Positions 36,201 through 49,322 of a stretch of 64,000 bases of DNA are shown in pieces; position 1 is the stretch's first letter; each line of letters starts with the position of its first letter. Location: positions 3,191,903 through 3,255,902 of the forward strand of contig VFFE01007257.1 in NCBI GenBank assembly GCA_008921705.1, given 5' to 3'. A program made the position numbers and the translations under genes. Under the pieces are notes generated by a model that was given only the letters and a program-made list of their open reading frames with translations, ran no database searches and was not told where the DNA came from. This stretch comes from Burhinus oedicnemus. Lineage: Eukaryota; Chordata; Aves; Charadriiformes; Burhinidae.

Positions 36201-36550
36201 AACGTGAATGCACATCAACCCATTATTAATAACCTCTTTAAAAAGTGCAATGTTTAAAAACTCTTTTATATGTATAACAAGTTACAAACAGAACTATTTT
36301 TCCCATTAGATTTTAGCATGCTGTAAGATTGTACTTAGTGCCATAATGACCCTAGAAGACATTTTCAGATACTTGCTGAGGGACTGCTATCTTGTTTGGA
36401 ATGCCAGAATTCACAGTATGGGTGCACTTTTCACCCTAACATCCACTGAGACTTGGCAGCACCATGTAACAGTGGCAATCTTATCCTAAATAGACAGTTC
36501 TAGAAAACAACAGAGTTACTGATCATCTATTAATAAAATGCCTACCTTAC

Positions 36551-36649
36551 TCCACTCTGCTGAAGGTCCAGGTCCCAGGTCCCCTGGGAAATATCTTGTA
36601 GTCTAATGCATCAGCCCATACGGCAGCTCGCATCCAAGAAATACAAGTT
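36551..36649 (-). CDS. Weak candidate exon N
   Basis: A 99-nt, locally GC-richer minus-strand segment lies between a T-rich acceptor tract ending TTTGAAG and a donor GTAAGG. Only one frame is open (32 codons), with peptide containing RAAVWADALDYKIFPRGPG. No first-position G bias is seen. It may equally be a noncoding exon, or not an exon. The two-base end of 37792-37900 would fit its one-base start. Confidence 0.22.
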
Positions 36650-37791
36650 CTTCAAAGAGATTAAAAAAATACAGTAAGAACTGTTATTTTTAAAATTCAG
36701 TCATAAGTGAATTCCTTAATAAAGGAACAGAACTAATACAGATACAAGAAGCTCAGTATTCAGCCATTATCTTCATAGCAAAATATACGTGACATTTCTG
36801 GTGCTTACTCTAAACAGACAGAAAATCCTTAGAAAAAAAGTATGTTCTTTCACAAGACCAGGAGTTACGGGAGCTCAGGCCTTACAGAGAACGTGATCTA
36901 AAGTCTTCCAACTGTTGATGAATGCTTCTGTAGGTTTCAATGACTTTTCCATCATGTTAGCCCATAATAAATATCACCTTTTATGAAAAAGACAGGTTAC
37001 TAGACATGCTTAAGTATAAAAATCAAAGCTCACTTGCACCAAAAGGATTACTTGCTTCCACTCCCTTAGAGGTCAAAGACATTTTTAGCTTTAACAACAA
37101 GGTACTATGATTATCTAGTTCATTAAATGCATAGGGGATTATTTTTTTAAAAATAATTAACATACCTGAAGTTTGATATGATTTCTAGCATCTAATTTAC
37201 ACGGTAAGATGTTTGTGTTTTGAATTTCTGAATTGCTTCTGTGCAAGAGGTAGACTTTGATAAGTTTTTAATTAAACTGATAATATCACTTTAAAAGCTA
37301 AAACACCTAGAGTATAAAGGACACAAGTAATAACAGATTTTATAAGGCTTAGCAGCTTTATAAAGCTTGCTTGCTTTGTGGAAGAAACTACTTTTGTGAA
37401 AATGTGTATTTGCCATCTGATTGCTTCTGAAGAACATTTAAAGAAGGTTAGACACCTCTGGCTTTAAGAAGTATTGTGTATTAACGTTCCAACAATAGAG
37501 TTTTGTTCCGTATTTCAAAATGGGAGGGCTGTAAACCTTTCCTACTGAATTAAATAGCTCTGCATTTCATGCTCTCTGCTCCTCTCAGGAAGTGAGCTTT
37601 GCCTGTGTGTTGGAATCTATGCTATAAAGTGACATTTCTACTTAATTACATTGTACTTGTAGTTTAACTACTACGATTATATAGAAAATATCGCTAACAT
37701 CCTAAGAGAGGGCCACCTTTTAACCAGGTGAGTTCCACTCTGGCTCACAAACACCAAAATTAGGCAGTACATCATCTGTGGAATGTTTTAC

Positions 37792-37900
37792 ATGCAACTA
37801 AGGAAGGACGCAACCAAGCAGTTTTCAAAGACACAAAGAGCCTGTAACTGGGGATAAAGTATCTCCAACAGAGCCAAACATTCTGAACTTTTGAACATCT
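37792..37900 (-). CDS. Weak candidate exon O
   Basis: The minus-strand acceptor CGGTCACTTTGCCAG is strong and the donor GTAAAA after TTGCAT is fair. The 35 codons between are open, with a leucine-rich peptide containing ECLALLEILYPQLQALCVF. Two longer overlapping open frames run through this place (37772-37954 and 37788-38021), so openness alone is weak evidence. Confidence 0.22.
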
Positions 37901-39063
37901 CTGGCAAAGTGACCGAGTAACGACAAAGATTAAAAACTGGCAAGACTCTGGCAAGTGTACTTACATGGAAATTTACCAAATTAAACAGTAGAACTATTTC
38001 GTATATGGGAGTGGATATCAACCTAAATTAGTAAAATCCCAGAATCAAGGCTTCAGTTGCCACACTAACTATTTTTGAGAACTCCATCAAATTGTCTTCA
38101 CTGAAGAGAATACAGAAAACCTCAGCTGGCATAGAAAAGCAGATCCATCAAAAGGTACATTGCTGAACATTTTGCCCGAAGTCTCCACGTGTTTACCTGG
38201 TTGACAGAAAAGCTGATTCTTATCAAATACGCTGGAAGTTAGGCTACTATTACAACTGAGTACATATTGCCCAAGTCAAATATCAGACACAGAACTTAGG
38301 TCAAAGTCAGGCTGTTTGAATCGGAGCCAGATACCTGTTCTTTAATCCAGCCTCAAATCTGCATGGCTTATCCCAGAAAGTCCACTGACGTCAACATGAT
38401 TCTATGCAGGGACAAAGTGCAAAATTTTTAAGTGAGCCACAGTGCAGAAAAGATGAATACTGCAATTCTGTCCTTGCTTGAATGAAATGTTGAAGGAAGC
38501 CTTCCCAATATTCTTTTAAACCAAGATTTAAAACACTTGCCATGCATGAGTTTGGCCTCGCAGTACTGTATGCTCAACACAATGAGACTGACACACAGAA
38601 GGGCAAGACTATACTGTTTGTTATGTACCTAGAAAGCAAATCACTATTGTTTTTTTATTTTCCCTTTGATCCCTATTTTTACAGTAGTTTCCACTACCTT
38701 TACATTTCAGAGGAAGTCTCCTATGACTAAACAACTGAATGCTTGATTTTATAAGTACAGAAGGTAATTTATTTTGAAGTCTTGTCATTTCTTAAGGAGC
38801 ACTATATTGATAGATTAAGAAATCCAAAATTATAATTAAAAACTGGTTCAAAAGGTACTTCACTAAATACACGTGTATTTTCCAAAAGATCTTTCCACAG
38901 TATAAACATATTCATTCTGACCTCAAACAAGAAAATTAGTCCAATACCTTACCAGTAACAGTAACACAAGAAGAATCACAAACAAACAATTTCATATAAG
39001 TGGATTCAATGCATATTATTTCAGTTTCAGTTACGCTATTTTTCCTCCTGAGAATTTGTATAA

Positions 39064-39068
39064 CATGA
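39064..39068. repeat. Target-site duplication, left copy (CATGA)
   Basis: Directly precedes the TGTCGTGG start of the LTR. Its identical copy follows the element. Confidence 0.8.
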
Positions 39069-39646
39069 TGTCGTGGTTTAACCCCAGTCGGCAACTAAAG
39101 ACCACGCAGCTGCTATCTCACTCCTCCCTCCGCTCCCCCCCACCCCCTGTCCCTGCTGTGGGATGGGGAGGAGAATTGAAAAAAAAGTAAAACTCTTGGG
39201 TTGAGATAAAGACAGTATAAGAGGGCAGCAAAGGAAGAGAAAATATTACTACTAATAAAAATAAATGAATATACAAAATGAGTGGTGCACAGTGCAATTG
39301 CTCACCACCCACTGATGGATGCCAAGCCCGTCCCTGAGCAGTGATCCCAACCCCCTGGCCAACTCCCCCCAGTTTATATACCGAGCATGATGTCATTTGA
39401 TATGGAATACCCCTTTGGCCAGTTTGGGTCAGCTGTCCTGGCTATGCTCCCTCCCCCAGCTTCTTGTGCACCTCCTTGCTGGCAGAGTATGGAAAGCTGA
39501 AAAGTCCTTGACTTAGTATAAGCACTACCTAGCAACAACTAAAACATCAGTGTGTTAACAAAATTATTCTCATACTTAATCCAAAACACAGCACTATATC
39601 AACTACTAGGAAGGAAATTAACTCTATCCCAGCCGAAACCGGGACA
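39069..39646 (-). mobile_element. Solo LTR of an avian endogenous retrovirus, minus orientation
   Basis: The 578-bp element has TG...CA ends. The plus strand starts TGTCGTGGTTTAACCCC and ends GAAACCGGGACA, forming an imperfect inverted repeat. A perfect 5-bp target-site duplication CATGA lies at 39064-39068 and 39647-39651. On the minus strand a TATA box (TATATAAA, 39373-39380) lies downstream of a GTATTCCAT block, giving minus orientation. The polyadenylation hexamer expected near the TGTCTTTATCTCAACCC block is not intact. There are no internal retroviral genes next to it. It shares a promoter-region module with the LTR at 7.5 kb. Confidence 0.88.
39373..39380 (-). promoter_or_regulatory. 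TATA box of the minus-strand LTR
   Basis: TATATAAA on the minus strand. It lies about 20 bp downstream, in LTR orientation, of the conserved GGGTATTCCAT block, followed by a G-rich stretch, the usual layout of this LTR type. Confidence 0.6.
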
Positions 39647-39651
39647 CATGA
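39647..39651. repeat. Target-site duplication, right copy (CATGA)
   Basis: Directly follows the CGGGACA end of the LTR and matches 39064-39068. Confidence 0.8.
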
Positions 39652-41409
39652 CTACTAACTGGAAGAGTCTGAAAAACATCCCTGCACACATTTTTTGTGC
39701 TCCACATCAATCCAAAAATTATATCTTTTTTCTTTCTTCTGATGAAACAAGTGTAGCCCATATAAGCTCTGGAGTCAAGTCTCTTGCTGTATATTTGAGT
39801 ATCAAGGCTACCATACAACAGGGATCTTATTTGACTTCATCCGACATATGAAAAATTTTCTCTAAAACTAAGGCAAACTAGGCAATAGCTCTCCAGCTGT
39901 ATTTAGCTTTGAAACCCGCTATTTCCATTTCAGACTGCAAGAAGGGATTATGTGCTTTAAAACTCATAGAGCTTTTCCAACTCTAACACCTGGTCCAATA
40001 AAAGTTATTACAAGACTTGGTCTCCTCTACTTCCTTAGACCATCGTGCCAATAGCCTATACAGGCCTTCAAAAATTATTTGAAAACATCCAGTCTCTGAA
40101 AGAATCAACTTTCACTCATCAGATCATTACCAGCAAATGGAAGACAAACTACTTTGTACTTTTCTTTATCTGGTACAGAGACAGGGAAATTTTCTTACTA
40201 ATATTGTTGAAATTTGTAATAATTTGGCTACCTTTCCCCCACTCTCAAGTGAAATACTTATCTGAAATAAGAAACCTGAGGTGCACGTGCAACATGGTCT
40301 TTCCATGGCCATAGCAGAGAAATAGTGTGCTGTGTATTTTACCATGGGTTTTTTTTTTTACAATGTTTTGTTTCCCTCAACTCTACTGAGAGGGATTCAT
40401 ACTGCAATCATCAGTTCTATTCTCATATCAGACCAGTGATAACGTCTAATATTGCTAAACACTGAGGTAATACACCTCTGTATTTGATGTTACCAGATTT
40501 GAAAAACTGAGTATCAATGGAATGGGTGGGACTTTTATTTGTTGATCATTTAATATATATGTATATTTATAGTAAATGTTCTTTTTAAAAGTGTAAATGA
40601 GCCACAAATAAGATGCCTGCCTTATTTATCAGATCTAGCATCTGTATTATGGATGTAAGCAGGTATATCTTGTTTAATCTTATTCCTCAAAAAGCATCTT
40701 CAGAAACTGGGAGTCTTCAGCATTGCTTTCCATGAACAAAAGTTAAGAGTTCCAAACCTTTATCTCCAGGCTCTGACTAACTTGACAGTATTGCAATTAA
40801 TACATTCTCTTACAAAGAGTACTAAAATATCTGCACAGAAATGTCCCTGGATTTAATATATTTGGGCAGCACCTTAATATTCTGATCATATACAAAAATA
40901 TATGAAACAAACGTTTCTCATAATGCTAACCTGGAGAGGTCCCTGCTCAATTTAGTTTTTTCATATAGGAGGACTGTATCTAAATACTAAGCAACCAAGG
41001 CTCAAATTCTCAGGTGAACTAATCAGTATAACAGTTTTTAGACTGCTAAAACATAGCAAATGCTTATAACTCAACAGGTGACAGGCCTGAAAGAGAACTA
41101 TAAATCTGCTAAAACCTGGGTAAGTTTTAATCTGTTCTCATCTTTTCTTTTTTATAAAGCAAAGTTCTATGATAAGAAAGTCACAGAGAGGCTATAGAAA
41201 GCAACTCTCCAAACAAACATAGGAAACCAAACACACTTCAAAAGACTGGCATGGTAATTTAGCTATTGGACTCCCATTAACTTCCAACTAAGAGTGGACA
41301 CATACAACAAAAATTCTTCATGCTGCAGTCAAAATGTAAGAGTAGGTATACCTGTATTCACAACAGGGCTGCAAGTGTTTTAGATATCAAGGTTTCCCCA
41401 CCCTCAGCC

Positions 41410-41411
41410 TT

Positions 41412-41435
<24 letters not shown>
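41410..41435 (+). repeat. Poly-T tract, 26 T
   Basis: Uninterrupted homopolymer. Confidence 0.95.
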
Positions 41436-41442
<7 letters not shown>

Positions 41443-44165
41443 CTTGGAGCCTAAAAGCTATGCTAGGAAATAGTTGAACTGGTATTGAAAAAATGCTACA
41501 AATGTATTCAGAATTCAAACTATTTCTGTACTACATATAATAAATACTGTGGAAACTTTAAGTTAGTCTTGCTTTATTTAACTTTATTTTCTGCTTTCAG
41601 TAACAAGCCTGATCCAAATCACAGAGTATGACTGAATGGAGATTCTTAAAGGACTGCTGCTGTGAAATACCCAGTCAAACTCCCCCAGCACTGGACATGT
41701 GGATTGTTCGATAAACACTAAGAAATGTTGTTATAATCTGAAGTTTCAAATATATAAAAAAAGGCAAGTTGTCCAACTATGTTGTCTGTCAGTGTACTAC
41801 AGTGTATCATGGCACATAAGGATATGACTACCCTCATATTTAAAACATTTTAAAATAAAAATTGAACCCTACATCCAAGGTGATAGTTACCATAATATTA
41901 TCAAACCACTACTTCTACTTTGATTTCCTACTATCAGCTACTCAATTTACATCTTATACTCTCCCCAGATGCTTGCTATAGCTAAGGTTGTTTCATACAC
42001 TGTTTCCAAAAAGTAGCAGGTTTTCTTTTTTTCCTAGTGCTTGCTTAAAAATTCCCAAGAAAATAGGTTGAGGCAATCTGCAAAGCAAGATAGTAAGGAA
42101 TTTCTATCATTTAAAAAAAAAAAAAAATCTTAGATAGCATTGACAATCAATTTTTTACCCTTCAGGAAAAAGACAGAAAGCAAATGACAAACTAACCAAC
42201 AAATATGTTTTAATGAACTATTTCTTTAAAAAAAAAAAGTTTTTTTAATCTGTACTTATGTTACTACAGAACATAAAACCACTAAATGCATGCTGAGTGG
42301 TTATGCATATGGCAGAAAGAATCTTTCCTAGGCAGAAACTTGGGAACTGTGAAACCTAATCTTAAACCAAGTTTCATGAAAGCCTAAGTGCACTGCTGAA
42401 AAGTTTCTCTTGTTCACAAGTGTGGATCTGAATTTCAGATTTCTGTCTTCATTTGTAACCTCAACTATAAGTTTTAAGTTAAGAATCCTATTGCCAGCAA
42501 TTTACCCATCTTTTACAAAGACATCCAAACTTCAAACACATATTTGTTACATATCACTTTAAATATGACTATCATCCCTACAAAAATGGACATAGTAACA
42601 TGAAATTCATCCAGACACATCCAAATATCACAGAAGAACCCATAAAATAGACTCCTTTACGTTACAACATTTGAATTGTGGCAAAGGTACCACAATTTTC
42701 CATGGCTTCCTACACTATTAAGATCTTCTAAGAGACCAAGGTTAACAAAGCTGTGAAGACTCCAAGAAAAAACTACACATTTTATAAATGTACATGGGGT
42801 TTTGTTTGTTTTCTATTTTAGCAGGGTTTTCTTTTTCCTGTCGATGGAGACAATGGCATAGTACTTTTAGAAATGCTTGAGGAGAAATAATTAGTTGCTT
42901 AACATTACACAAAAACCTTATCTGCCACATTTTACCTCTACATGAACATGTGTGGAGAGGTAGATTGTGGAGGGATTCAGAGATATTAAGATAATGGTTT
43001 AGAAACATGACTCATATTAAATAGACAAAAAATACTAGTACAAACTAGTAAGGCAGAAAAAACACATACCAAAAAAACCCATCCAATGAAGGAAGCATGG
43101 ACCACACAAAAGGTTCCTCCACACATCCCTTAGAACTCTTTCCTTTCCTTCCACAGTAACATTGTAAAATATCTAAAACTGAGCAAAGTCTGTTTTTCTG
43201 TAACACTTTACATTACCTAGAGTTGGAAAAAGAACCATGACTTGGTTAGAAGGAGGTATGTAGCATATGGGATAGTGAAACACAACCCATTTCAAATACA
43301 TAAATGTGGGTGATACTTTTGTCCTGCGGATGAGTTACATGAGACTGCTACACAAAGGTAAGAATTCTCAAGACATCTGATGTGGGTGAACACCAAACAG
43401 GGATTGAGGATACACACAAGAGGTCCTGCAGGACTTTTCATGGAAAAAAAATAATGGTTAGCTGGGTTGGGGTTTTTGCATTGTTTATAGGTTTGGGTTT
43501 TTTTCAGAAGTCAGATAACGCCTAAGGATCCCAACATCCCTTCCTTTACATGCTTCTTCCCAAGTCATGCACTCCTGACAACCCCACCATGCCAATAATC
43601 CATACCTACTAATAAGATACCAAGAACAGTGTAATAAGAACTATATGATGTTTTGGTAGGCCATTTCTTTCCCTACCAGCACATATTTTTCACTATACAA
43701 TACAATATAGAGTACAGTACACTTGGCTGCCAGTAGTTTTGTCGAGACTATGTATTTATAACTTCCAGAATTACTGTACTATTCATTAGATGCTTGACTG
43801 TGCCAAACTACAGTAAAAGTGATCTTAACTAAGCAGCAGCATTATTAATGTATGACATTTCAACTTAATTTTTTTTTTAATCAGTTTGATGTACAGTGCA
43901 TTCTTATTGTTCAGTAAATTATTACCTGAATAATTTATTTATGGGCAACAAAAATTCGTGTCTGCCTGTCTGTCTAAGAGCTGTTTGTAGGGCTTTAGGG
44001 CTTTCTTCATCTTTCAGTGTAGAAAATATGTAGCTAATTAGAGTGGGAACATCACATATTTAGGGGAAGATATTTTAGCCTAGTCTCATAGAGCAAGAAG
44101 GCTTAAAAAAACCCCACAAACACCTTACTTTCCTCTTCTTCCCAATCACCTCTTAATCTACAGGC

Positions 44166-44194
44166 TTTTTTTTTTTTTTTTTTTTTTTTTTTTT
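44166..44194 (+). repeat. Poly-T tract, 29 T
   Basis: Longest homopolymer in the window. Confidence 0.95.
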
Positions 44195-44209
44195 GAGCTG
44201 GTAGTCTCA

Positions 44210-44233
44210 AATAAATGACAGAATAAATGACAG
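44210..44233 (+). repeat. Two perfect copies of a 12-bp unit
   Basis: AATAAATGACAG at 44210-44221 and 44222-44233, followed by a partial third copy (AATGAC). Confidence 0.9.
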
Positions 44234-46966
44234 AATGACTGTCATTTAAGTTTCACAAAAAATAGGGTAGGCAGACAGATTATTAAAAACATTCTTAAGG
44301 GAGAAAAGGATACAAGAAAATCTACCTAAAAGAGCCTACAAGAAAAGCTTCTGTACAAGGGTGCTCATAATTAAGTATTTGGCCATTCTGCAAGACAAAC
44401 CCTTACGATTCTTCTAGTATTAGTGTTTGCAGGATTATTTGCAAGTATTCTTATCTTCGTTACAAGAATGCAGTAATGTAAGTGCTGAGTATATTAAAAG
44501 AGATGAACAGATGTGTTTTGATATGTAGCTTGACTTAGGGTTATAAAAATACAAATTTAGTAGTAAGTACAGCCTGGAAAAAGGACCGATGTTTACACTG
44601 GTAATACTCCAGGAGTAAGTTTTTGAGGCTTAGGATTTAGATTCCAATAAAATTCTCTTTTTATTGTCCTCCTCTGGGAAATTAAATATGCTTTCATGCT
44701 TTAGAAGCTTCAGTAACAATCAGCTAATGCAAACACCTAAACTTGGATCAAGTGACTTTATCACTGAAGCTCCAGAGCCTACCTACAACCTGTTAACATC
44801 TTCACTGACAGCCTTGGGGAGACACTAAGTAGACATGAATTTGTCTGAAGGTCAGGCAGTCTGTCTATGCACTACGGGGACTGTAAGTGACTACCCAAAT
44901 TACCTTACCTCCTGTGCCATTCATCAGCTCACCAAGCTAAAATTAGATGTGGCAATAAAATTGCCCAGTGACCACAGCTACCACTTATTTATGACAATAT
45001 CATTTTGCAAACATAAACCTTATACAGATGGTAGATACCCAGTGCATCAATCACTTCTCATACATCAGACCTGAAGGTTAGCTCCACTTGAAAAAAACCT
45101 ACCTTTTCCCCCTGAATAAAAATAATAGGGGAAAAACCCCAAACCTCAAAGTGAAACAGAAGAGTTGTTCTATTCCAATGTCCAAAAAATCCAGTGATTC
45201 CTTTGCAGAAATCTCTCTAATCATTGTACTGAAATGTAATCATCTACAAGACCAGACTTGTTAGAAATCTATTGAACAAAGTTGAAAGTAAGAACCTGCC
45301 TCCATAATCCAAGCTGCATTAGGTCTGTGCTGAGTCCCAAAGGGGATAATTAGGTTTGCAAGTCTAATCATCCACTGTAATAGAACAGCCTTTGTTCTCA
45401 CCAAGCAGGCCTTGTTTCAGTTCACCATCTGAGAAATGGGAATATCTGATGTCAATAATCAATTGACCTAAAGAAAACATTTTGCACTTCAAGAACTTCA
45501 GAGGTTTTGAAAACCAAGAGTTCTCCTCCCCTCACCCTACACCAAATACAGATATTTGTTAGGAATATTTAAGAATGGCTCTTTGAATCCTTATTATTCA
45601 AATGCATCAGAGAAGCAATTACAGATATAAAGTACAGATCACACACCCTCTCCTTATGTAGTATGTAAACAGAATTTAATATAGCTAGATCTGCTGTAAA
45701 ATTTAGTTTAAACTGTATGTAAATTCTAGTTTGACAGGTGTCAAAAACTGAACAAGTGTATAAATGTTTATGCTACCACCCTTGATACCTCACAGTCTGA
45801 CCAGGTTTAGTTGGAATGCCAGTAAAAACCAGGAAAACATTTTAACTAAATGCAAGATTTCTCTCTTGGCGCAGACACCCATACTTCTGCAGCAGAACAT
45901 CTGCTGGACAGAAACATGTGCATAAGCACTTTGCACGATGCAAATGATTTGTTACACAAATTATCTGTAGATAAGCAGTAAGTCCAACATGTCCCGTGCA
46001 TTTGGTTTTGCAACATGTGCACAATAGATCTCACAAATTCAGAAAGCACAGAGGAGTTCTGCTCAGTCTAAAGCTGTGAACTGGATTCCGGAGTATCTAT
46101 CAGTTTAGCTGGAAATATTGCTCACTATAAAAATACCTGAAAACCTGGAAACTCTAGATACTCCTTGAACAACAGATCTGAAAATAAAAGATCAGCTGTT
46201 TGTGGAACTCATTCACAGTATTGATGGGGAAAAGAATTTTTAAAATACTACATGGTGTGACTGGTTTTTTTAATCAGTCATGATTGCTGTTCCCTAAATG
46301 AACCGAATTCTTTTCTAATGAATGTGGTCCACAAAATCTATAGCAAAAAGCCCAATCTGGAAGTAACTGTTGCTCAAAGTTTTTTTTTGTAAACGGTTTC
46401 TCTATTTCTTTAAGCAAGTTGTTCACTGCTGTAAGAAACATACTGTATATTGATTTTACAGAAATTCTTTGAAAGCAATGTGTTCTTAAAAGTACAATTT
46501 CCCCCACCCTTTTATAAATGAGAATATGTATATCCACCTAAAAAATTTCTTTCTCTCCTGAAATGAAAATTTAAAAACAAACTAAAAGATTATTTGTAAT
46601 GTATTATACCACTCCTAAATTTCTGCACTTACACAACGACAATGGCTTTTACACTAAATACCCAAAAAGAGGGGAACCCACACATAATGTGCAGAACAGG
46701 CCTTCAATAAAGAGCAGGAAAGCAATGACCTGTTTGGGGTGGGTTTTTTCCTTCTGAATTCTTAGTAGTATCTTTTCTCCCAATATAGCAGTTTCAACAC
46801 AGCTACTATTCATCAATGGCACACATCAAGAGTCACTAGTAGATATTTTTAGCCAGCTCAGGTTTCACATTGTGCAAGAAACTTCTTTAAACAGTATTGT
46901 GGTGATAGAAATTATTATAGAAAAGTCCCATTATAGACACCAGAGAATTAGTGGGGTTTTTTTAAT

Positions 46967-47314
46967 TTACAGAACAATAAATGTCAGCTCCCACCCTACC
47001 GATAACAAAAACAGATTGAGACAGATTTGCCTCCATGTTTGAAGTCTCTGCGTTCTAGACCTTTTTTCCTGAGAAACATGATCTTTAACCACACTGATTT
47101 TCTTGCAAAAGGGGTGTAATTCACAAAACAGAAATGCAGGCCTCAATCTAAAAGCATCACAACAGTAAGATGAATTTGGAAAGGGAATGTAGTTCACAAT
47201 GCAAATTCTAGACCTGATACTGAAATCAGCATCATTTTGGTTTCTGACTCCGCTACTTTTTTTAGTTGCATCACCTTGCTCAATTTGGGTAGAAGTTTTG
47301 ATTTCCTTAGCCAA
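46967..47314 (-). other. Longest open frame outside CR1 (115 codons), unassigned
   Basis: No family is recognised. The frame starts at TTG and can be read upstream to about 47340. First-position G is moderately raised in its N-terminal half. A different minus frame through the upstream part also has good borders: a strong acceptor CTTTCTTTTCAG and a donor GTGATG after GCAAG. The two readings exclude each other, so I do not call an exon. Confidence 0.25.
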
Positions 47315-49284
47315 TTCAGAAAATCTTTGTATCTCAATAAACAGAAGACAATTTCACTGAAAAGAAAGGTAAACTGAAAAACACATTTTAGTGCCTACGA
47401 GCAGCGATTATAAAAGCCATTATCTGCGTTTTCACCGAGACATCTTTTGCTTACTTATAATATTTTAGACTAGTAGTAACACTGAAAGTTGATTGTGGCA
47501 AATAACTGCTACTATGTATTATCAAACCAAACCCAAAGTAATCCACGAAAATGTTTGGAAATTCTCTGCTGCTTCTGAACAACTTGACATACTCTGTAAC
47601 TCATTATTTCACAGTCTAAGAAATAATTATGTACCCAGTAGATCCTACCCTATGTTCAGCTTCCTCTAACCCACAAGTCTGACAGCACTTCCCAGTTCTT
47701 CAGTGAACGTGCACAGCTAGCTGACTATGTGCCAGAGAATTTGCTTTATAATCTGGCTCCCCTGAGGTAGGAGATTGCACACACAGGCCAGAATGAGGTC
47801 CATAAGCTCGACAAGAAGGCACCAAAAAAACCAGTGAACATTACACAACACACCTTCTGTGCACTTTAAATAGGACAGTACTGCAGTAAAGTGCAGTCTC
47901 AAGAGAGCACTAAACAAACAAAAAAAAATCCTCATTGAAATATGTAAATTGTGTAGTTACTAAATCAGATTCTCTTGCCATAACATATCACCTTGGCAAT
48001 GTCATTACATTTTCCAAAACTATGTCAGTCACAAAGTTACTAAGCAAAATTAAACTTCATTCACAACTGATACCCTAAGACCAGACTGCTTGACTGGAGA
48101 ATTCTGAAAAGTAGCCATACTGCAGTCAGCAAACCAAACCTTTGTTTCTCAGATTAGGATATTTCCAAAACAACGTAATAGTAACAAACATTTTCTCATA
48201 AAACAGTTTCAACACATGGATAGTCATCAGCTCTCTTCTTCCACTGACTTTCTCAATGGCAAAGGTAGGAACAAAGTATAACAACGTGTACATGACTAGC
48301 AACAAACCAAGCTTGCATATCAGCTTTTTTCATTGCTAGGGGCGTGACCTCTACAATGTGTTTATGCAACAGCGAATTTACAGTTTTAAGTACTAAGATC
48401 CATTTTGAAACTGGCTGAAACTTAGGTCAAACTACACAGTATCTCCTAGCCAGTACCAGACTCCCGTATAAATTATACTTATCAGCGCATCTACCTTACC
48501 AATTCAGAAACAATGAAAACACTTCTCAAAAATTCCAATGGTAACAGAGAAGTCCTCAAATTTCACCGCATTTGCTCAGAGGAAAGTTCATCACTCCTAC
48601 CTCAATAACCAAAAAAGGATTACTTCTGCCAACAAGGCCATTCCTCTATACAATCAGAACACATTTTTTTCAAAAGCCAACCAATCAGCACAGGAGAATT
48701 TTTTCAGTACAGTATTTCTTCCATCACCACTCTCTAAAATTCAAATGTCACCTCCTTCCCATTTTACTAAACTCATAATCAAAAGCAAACTTTTTGTCAG
48801 AACATACCAGAAAGCCTACACTGTAGAAACATAAAACATGCTAACATATTTACCATCAGAAGAACTGGCATAAGAAAAAAAACTTTTTCAGATCCTTCAT
48901 TCTAGCGCTGAATATGCTTCATTTGATCTACCAAATGCCCTCAGGTGAAAATAAACAGCTACTACACTACACAGTTCATTAAGGGGGGAGGCGGGGGGAA
49001 GGAATCGCACTTGCCGAGGGGCCTACCAGAAAAAGTCACTCAACTCTGGAAGTTTCTCTCTCAGATATCTTTGAAAGATTGTAATTGTAATTTGGATACC
49101 AAAACCAGTGACTAAATAGAAAGGACAGTGAAACTTCAAGACCAGTTTCATAAAATTGCAAAGCAGCTGTGACTGTACCCTATTCTAGCTAGTAAATTAA
49201 TATTATTAATATTTCCTTACCTACTGCAGTCCTCCAGGCAGGTCCCCACTTCCTGGGTTGATGATGCTGATTCAACAACTTCTT

Positions 49285-49322
49285 CTTAAAGGTCTTTTCC
49301 AACCTAAACGATTCTATGATTC
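49285..49322 (+). mobile_element. CR1 3' tail fragment (38 bp)
   Basis: CTTAAAGGTCTTTTCCAACC followed by TAAACGATTCTATGATTC matches the 3' tail of the 23.3 kb CR1 copy, apart from having one fewer octamer unit. Upstream CR1 sequence is absent, so this is a very short insertion or a rearranged remnant. Confidence 0.75.

Larger units (their letters stand above)
33248..39063. other. AT-rich stretch with two weak exon candidates
   Basis: No transposable element or RNA gene is recognised. Two minus-strand segments (36551-36649 and 37792-37900) have splice-like borders and are listed separately. The rest looks like ordinary intronic or intergenic DNA. Confidence 0.6.
39652..49284. other. AT-rich stretch, no supported gene
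   Basis: Two long T tracts and a 12-bp tandem pair are listed separately. Two minus-strand places draw attention: 45842-46049, overlapping open frames with a tract ending TGCTGCAG, and 46967-47314, the longest open frame outside CR1 at 115 codons. Neither has enough support for a gene call. Confidence 0.6.
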
